From the NCBI RefSeq assembly GCF_021168455.1, contig NZ_JAJOZR010000007.1, positions 1 through 64,000 on the forward strand: a DNA stretch of 64,000 nt. The letters run 5' to 3'. The notes beneath the pieces are model-generated. The model searched no databases, had not been told where the DNA came from, and saw nothing but the letters and a program-made list of their open reading frames with translations. Origin of the DNA: Ferranicluibacter quercicola (lineage in GTDB: Bacteria > Pseudomonadota > Alphaproteobacteria > Rhizobiales > Rhizobiaceae). Within the stretch, counting starts at the first letter, position 1. Every line of letters begins with the position of its first letter. Made by a program: the position numbers and the translations under genes. Positions 59,991 through 64,000 of this stretch are shown here, in pieces.

Positions 59991-61370
59991 TCAGGCCTTG
60001 CCGCTCTTGGCGGCCTTTTCGGCCAAATAGCGCTCGCGCAGCAGCTTCGCGCGGCCGGGCTTCACCGTCTGCCAGGCCCGTCCGAAGGCCGCGGAGTCGG
60101 CCGGCACATCGTCGGTGATGACGCTGCCGGATGCGACCAGCGCGCCGTCGCCGATCGTCACGGGCGCGACCAGCGAGGAGTTCGAGCCGATGAAGGCCTG
60201 CGCGCCGATGCGGGTGACGTGCTTGTTCACGCCGTCATAATTGCAGGTGATCGTACCCGCGCCGATATTGGTGCCCGCGCCCACGAAGGCGTCGCCGATA
60301 TAAGTGAGATGGTTGACCTTGGCCCCCTCGCCGATCTCGGCCTTCTTGATTTCGCAGAAATTGCCGACCTTGGCATTCTCCCCGAGATGCGCCCCCGGTC
60401 GCAGCCGCGCATAGGGCCCGACGGTGGCGCCGGCCGAAACATGCGCGCCTTCCAGATGCGAAAACGCATGGATGACGGCATCGCGCTCCACCGTTACGCC
60501 GGGGCCGAAGACGACGTTCGGCTCGACCAGCACGTCCTGCGCGAGCTGGGTGTCGTAGGAGAGGAAGACAGTCTCGGGCGCGATCATCGAGACGCCGGAG
60601 ACCATCAGCGCATGACGCCGGCGCGCTTGCCAGGCGGCTTCGATGGCCGCCAGCTCCGCCCGGTTGTTGCAGCCCATCAGCTCGGTCTCGGGCGCCTCGA
60701 TGGCGATCGTGCGCGCACCGGCGGCGCGCGCCACCTCCACCGCGTCCGTCAGGTAATATTCGCCCTTGGCATTGGCATTGCCGATCGCATCGAGGAATTC
60801 GAGCGCCCGCGCGCCGTTCATGGCCATCAGCCCGCCATTGCAATAGGTGATCGCCCGCTCGGCCTCCGAGGCGTCCTTCTCCTCGCGGATCGCCAGCAAC
60901 GTGTCGTTCTCGATGATCAACCGGCCGTAGCCTGTCGGGCGGGCCGTGTGAAAGCCGATGACCACGACATCATCGCCCGCCGCCAGCCGTGCGCGCGCGG
61001 CCTTCAGCGGTTCGGCGGTAATGAGCGGCGTATCCCCGAAGACGACGATCACATCGTCATAACCCGTCAAGATCGCATCCCGCGCTGCCAGCACGGCATG
61101 CCCGGTGCCCAGCCGCTCCGTCTGCAGATGCGTCGTCACGGCGAGATCGTCGCGGCGCGCGGCGGCGGCCACTGCCTCGGCATCCCGGCCCACCACGAGA
61201 GCGGCCGCCGCGATGCCGGCACCGGCAAGCGCCTCCATCACATGCGCGATCATCGCGCGTCCGGCGACGGGATGAAGCACCTTCGACATCGAGGACTTCA
61301 TCCGCGTGCTCTCGCCTGCGGCAAGGACCACGGCAAGGCAGGTACGGGCGTCGGTGATGGTGGTGCTCAT
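59991..61370 (-). CDS. glmU: Bifunctional GlcNAc-1-phosphate uridyltransferase / glucosamine-1-phosphate acetyltransferase
   Basis: 459 residues from the ATG at 61370 (MSTTITDART), the family start. N-terminal pyrophosphorylase has VVLAAGESTRMKSSMSKVLH. The C-terminal left-handed beta helix has IGAGTITCNYDGVNKHVTRI and FIGSNSSLVAPVTIGDGALV. It makes UDP-GlcNAc for peptidoglycan and lipid A. Forms one block with glmS. Confidence 0.97.
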   Translation of the reverse strand: MSTTITDARTCLAVVLAAGESTRMKSSMSKVLHPVAGRAMIAHVMEALAGAGIAAAALVVGRDAEAVAAAARRDDLAVTTHLQTERLGTGHAVLAARDAILTGYDDVIVVFGDTPLITAEPLKAARARLAAGDDVVVIGFHTARPTGYGRLIIENDTLLAIREEKDASEAERAITYCNGGLMAMNGARALEFLDAIGNANAKGEYYLTDAVEVARAAGARTIAIEAPETELMGCNNRAELAAIEAAWQARRRHALMVSGVSMIAPETVFLSYDTQLAQDVLVEPNVVFGPGVTVERDAVIHAFSHLEGAHVSAGATVGPYARLRPGAHLGENAKVGNFCEIKKAEIGEGAKVNHLTYIGDAFVGAGTNIGAGTITCNYDGVNKHVTRIGAQAFIGSNSSLVAPVTIGDGALVASGSVITDDVPADSAAFGRAWQTVKPGRAKLLRERYLAEKAAKSGKA

Positions 61371-61590
61371 GGCGTCTCTCCCGGTCTCGTCCGGCCGGGT
61401 CGCCAGACGTCGTTCCAGCCTCATAGAGCAAAAGATGGGGTATTGCGAAGCAGAATTCCGCTGTCGCGCGCCTGCCGACGGGGTGGCGAAGGGTATCGGC
61501 AAGGGCACACCGGACCGGCGTTAACATAATCAAAAGATCACGATGCGATAAGCAAGTCCGTCCCGAACTTTAGCCGCGTTGAGGCATTTC

Positions 61591-63357
61591 ATGGCATCCG
61601 TCGCGAATGACACCCTCGCAGCGCCGGAAGGCCGTCGATTTCCGTGGAAACGGTCCGCGCCGGTGCTCGCGCTCGGCGTCGTGCTTCTTGCGCTGCCTCT
61701 GGCGCTTTTCAAGACCCTTCATCAGCCGGTGGGCGCGATGATGTGGGATCTCTATATCTATCTGGACGCCACGAACCGGATCGCGGGCGGGCAGATCCCC
61801 TCCATCGATTTCTTCGCGCCCGTGGGCGCTCTCGGCTACTACCTCTTCGCCGGCGCAAGCTGGCTTTTCCCGAACGGACATCCGCTCTTCCTGTCGGCCT
61901 GGTCGCTCCTCATCGTCACGGCGCCGTTGATGGCGGTGGTGCTGGTCGAGGTGCAGCGCCGCTCGCCGGCCCTCGCCTTCGCCCTGCTCGCGCCGTTCCT
62001 CCTCTATTCGCTGCTGCCCTTCAACATCGGCAGCTACTACCCCTATCCCGGCTCGGAAGGCTTCGGCATCTACAACCGGCAGGTCTGCCAGCTTCTCTAC
62101 GTGCTGGCTGCGGCCCTCGTTTTCGTCAAGGACGGCCGCAAGCTCTGCGGTGTCGTCGCGGCCAGCATGCTGGCGCTGTTCTTCATCAAGATCACCGGCA
62201 TCGTTGCCGGCGCTCTGATGTGCGGGATGGCGCTCGCCGCGGGACAGCTGACCCTGAAACGCTCCCTGATCGCTGCCTGCATCTTCGCAGCCAGCCTGTT
62301 CGCGCTCGAACTGGCGACGGGCGTGGTATCCGCCTATATCGGCGATATCCTCGCCCTTCTCCGCCTGAACGACGAAACGCTTCTGCCGCGGCTCTTGCGC
62401 GCCGCCTCCATGAACATCGGTGCGACCCTGGCGACGGTCGCGCTATGCTGCGCGCTCCATCTCACCGATCTTCAGCGGGTGCGCCTGTGCCTGCGCGATG
62501 CCGTGTCGTCCCCGTCGCGGCAGACGATCTCCGCCGTCTTCGATCTGCCTTTCGTCTGGATCGCCGCATTTCTGCTCGCCGGTTTGTTCTTCGAAAGCCA
62601 GAACACCGGCAGTCAGGCCCTGATCTTTCTTTATCCGCTGCTGCTCGCCATCGGCCTCGATCATGGCCGGCGGCACGGACAGACGGTGCGCTCTGCCGTG
62701 GTCGCCGTGCTCGCGCTGGCTGTCGTCCTTCCCCCGGCACTTCTCGTCATCCAGAAGGCAAGCCGCGCCTGGATCGGCATGCTGGACACGACGCGCCTCG
62801 ATCACCGGAACCTGAAGACGATGGGCGCCTTCGCCGTCAGGCCGGCATTCGCGGAGCGGGCACGTCTCATGGAAGCCATGTTCGTCGAGAACCGGAAAGC
62901 CTTCGATGCTCTTGCGGCCGCTGGCGAGCCCTTCTCCGTCCTGCTGTTCAGCGATTTCGACTTCCAGTGGGCGTGGCTCGAAAATGCCGATCGCGCCATT
63001 TCCGCCGTCCGCGCCCTCGAGGCCCGCGATGGCGTCAGATTCGAAACCGTGATGTCGATCGACTTCGTCAATCCTTTCCCCTGGCTGATGGACCGACAGG
63101 CCCCGCGCCATATCGCCATCGGAGCCGATCCGACACGGGCCGTTCCGCCCCCGGGCGATGCGGAATACGACGCCATCCGTGCGGTCGATCTCGCACTGAT
63201 GCCGACCTGCCCCGCCACGCCGACGCAGACCGATCTGCTCGCCCTCTACGCGCCGGCGCTTCTTCCCACCCATATCCGGGTCTCTCTCACGCCCTGCTAC
63301 GACGCCTTCATCCGCAATGGCCTGCTGCCGGCGTCTTGGGGATTGCAGCAGCCATAG
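61591..63357 (+). CDS. Polytopic membrane protein, GT-C glycosyltransferase-like
   Basis: 588 residues from the ATG at 61591 (MASVANDTL), preceded by TGAGG. About ten hydrophobic segments. An Asp-containing first loop, MMWDLYIYLDATNRIAGGQI then PSIDFFAPVGALGYYLFAGA, has the style of GT-C/ArnT-like enzymes that use polyprenyl-linked sugars. A soluble C-terminal domain of about 150 residues follows. The substrate cannot be inferred; activity is uncertain. Confidence 0.6.
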   Translation: MASVANDTLAAPEGRRFPWKRSAPVLALGVVLLALPLALFKTLHQPVGAMMWDLYIYLDATNRIAGGQIPSIDFFAPVGALGYYLFAGASWLFPNGHPLFLSAWSLLIVTAPLMAVVLVEVQRRSPALAFALLAPFLLYSLLPFNIGSYYPYPGSEGFGIYNRQVCQLLYVLAAALVFVKDGRKLCGVVAASMLALFFIKITGIVAGALMCGMALAAGQLTLKRSLIAACIFAASLFALELATGVVSAYIGDILALLRLNDETLLPRLLRAASMNIGATLATVALCCALHLTDLQRVRLCLRDAVSSPSRQTISAVFDLPFVWIAAFLLAGLFFESQNTGSQALIFLYPLLLAIGLDHGRRHGQTVRSAVVAVLALAVVLPPALLVIQKASRAWIGMLDTTRLDHRNLKTMGAFAVRPAFAERARLMEAMFVENRKAFDALAAAGEPFSVLLFSDFDFQWAWLENADRAISAVRALEARDGVRFETVMSIDFVNPFPWLMDRQAPRHIAIGADPTRAVPPPGDAEYDAIRAVDLALMPTCPATPTQTDLLALYAPALLPTHIRVSLTPCYDAFIRNGLLPASWGLQQP

Positions 63358-63473
63358 GGCGGCCTGTGCAATTTCTCCTTAAATTGATTCCGATTTCGAA
63401 ATTTATGCAGTAAGGAACGACACGGTTTGCCACGGGGCAAACGCGTGTTTTGTCGGTTGAGGTGCGCAGTCTT

Positions 63474-64000
63474 ATGTTGGAAATGCTGAGGAGAGGCGCC
63501 CAGACCTGGGTCGTCAAAGGCCTGTTGATCGTTCTCGTCGCCTCGTTCGCAGTCTGGGGCGTTTCGTCATCCATCGCGCCCAGTGCCTCCACGGCCGTCG
63601 TGACGGTCGGCGACGTCAAGGTTTCCCCGGCCGACTTCCGGCTTGCCTATGAACGGCAGCTGGCCCAGCTTTCCCGCCAGTTCGGTACGCGCCTGTCGCG
63701 CGACCAGGCCCGTGCCTTCGGCGTCGAGGCGCAGGTCTACTCGCAGCTTGTGGCGGGCGCGACGCTCGACCAGCTGTCGAGCGACATGAATCTCGGCCTG
63801 TCGCAGGATCGCCTCGCCACCCTGATCAGCCAGGATCCGGCCTTCCGCGCCGTCAACGGGCAGTTCGATCGCACGGTCTTTTCCAGCGTCCTGCGCAATG
63901 CCGGCCTCCGCGAGGTCGATTACATCACGAATCGCAGCCAGGTCGCCGTTCGCTCGCAGATCGTCGAAGCATTGTCGGACGGCTTCAAGGCACCGACGGT
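63474..64000 (+). CDS. PpiD-like peptidyl-prolyl isomerase / periplasmic foldase, N-terminal part (runs off the window)
   Basis: From the ATG at 63474 (MLEMLRRGAQTWVVKGLLIV) the frame is open to the end. A single N-terminal transmembrane anchor (about 13-33) is followed by a SurA_N-like region (VGDVKVSPADFRLAYERQLA, NLGLSQDRLATLISQDPAFR, FDRTVFSSVLRNAGL). This matches PpiD, which anchors in the inner membrane and helps newly exported proteins fold. The parvulin domain is beyond the window. Confidence 0.85.
   Translation, partial: MLEMLRRGAQTWVVKGLLIVLVASFAVWGVSSSIAPSASTAVVTVGDVKVSPADFRLAYERQLAQLSRQFGTRLSRDQARAFGVEAQVYSQLVAGATLDQLSSDMNLGLSQDRLATLISQDPAFRAVNGQFDRTVFSSVLRNAGLREVDYITNRSQVAVRSQIVEALSDGFKAPT

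Overview
The window is a stretch of chromosome from an alphaproteobacterium, most likely Hyphomicrobiales (Rhizobiales), carrying a nearly complete siphovirus-type prophage. The host assignment rests on gene neighbourhoods (glnB-glnA, mfd-sdhE-recG, glmS-glmU), direct-repeat SOS boxes of the GTTC-N7-GTTC type used by alphaproteobacterial LexA, invasion-associated locus B and HspQ. Host genes are GC-rich.

Layout. 1-2020: lower-GC accessory DNA with the tail end of an IS630-type transposase, a truncated hypothetical gene, and a Clp-fold serine protease overlapped by a small upstream gene. 2273-34343: the prophage, almost entirely on the minus strand. Read in transcription order from the right it has an integrase next to tRNA-Cys; an AlpA-like regulator with an inverted-repeat operator; a replication module (primase/helicase ATPase and a GGAAAC repeat cluster) ending in a terminator; HNH nuclease and terminase; portal, S49 protease and HK97 capsid; connector and tail-completion genes; tail tube; G/GT-type chaperones with a -1 slippery heptamer; tape measure; tail tip; an SGNH-hydrolase tail protein; endolysin; overlapping spanins; and a terminator. 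Four plus-strand genes interrupt this programme: a zinc ribbon, a small membrane protein with its own promoter, a hypothetical cargo gene and a possible lysogeny gene.

34714-64000: host chromosome. tRNA-Cys and a poorly coding gap with a small secreted protein come first. They are followed by an SOS cluster (lexA, ssb, uvrA, with two visible SOS boxes), a DUF72 gene, the NAD(P)HX repair enzyme, and glnB-glnA behind a sigma-54-type promoter. Next are hspQ, an IalB-family protein, a peptide-type solute-binding protein and a DsbA-family oxidoreductase. The mfd-sdhE / recG / DUF502 / glmS-glmU block follows, then a large membrane protein and the start of a PpiD-like foldase gene.

Most notable observations: a well-formed GGGAAAC frameshift site joining two tail chaperone frames; a self-contained small gene inserted antisense between the chaperones and the tape measure; a zinc-ribbon gene lying exactly antisense to an open frame that fits the lysis operon; a recurring A/C-rich leader before three phage genes; and a candidate replication repeat region. 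No CI/Cro-type repressor was recognised.
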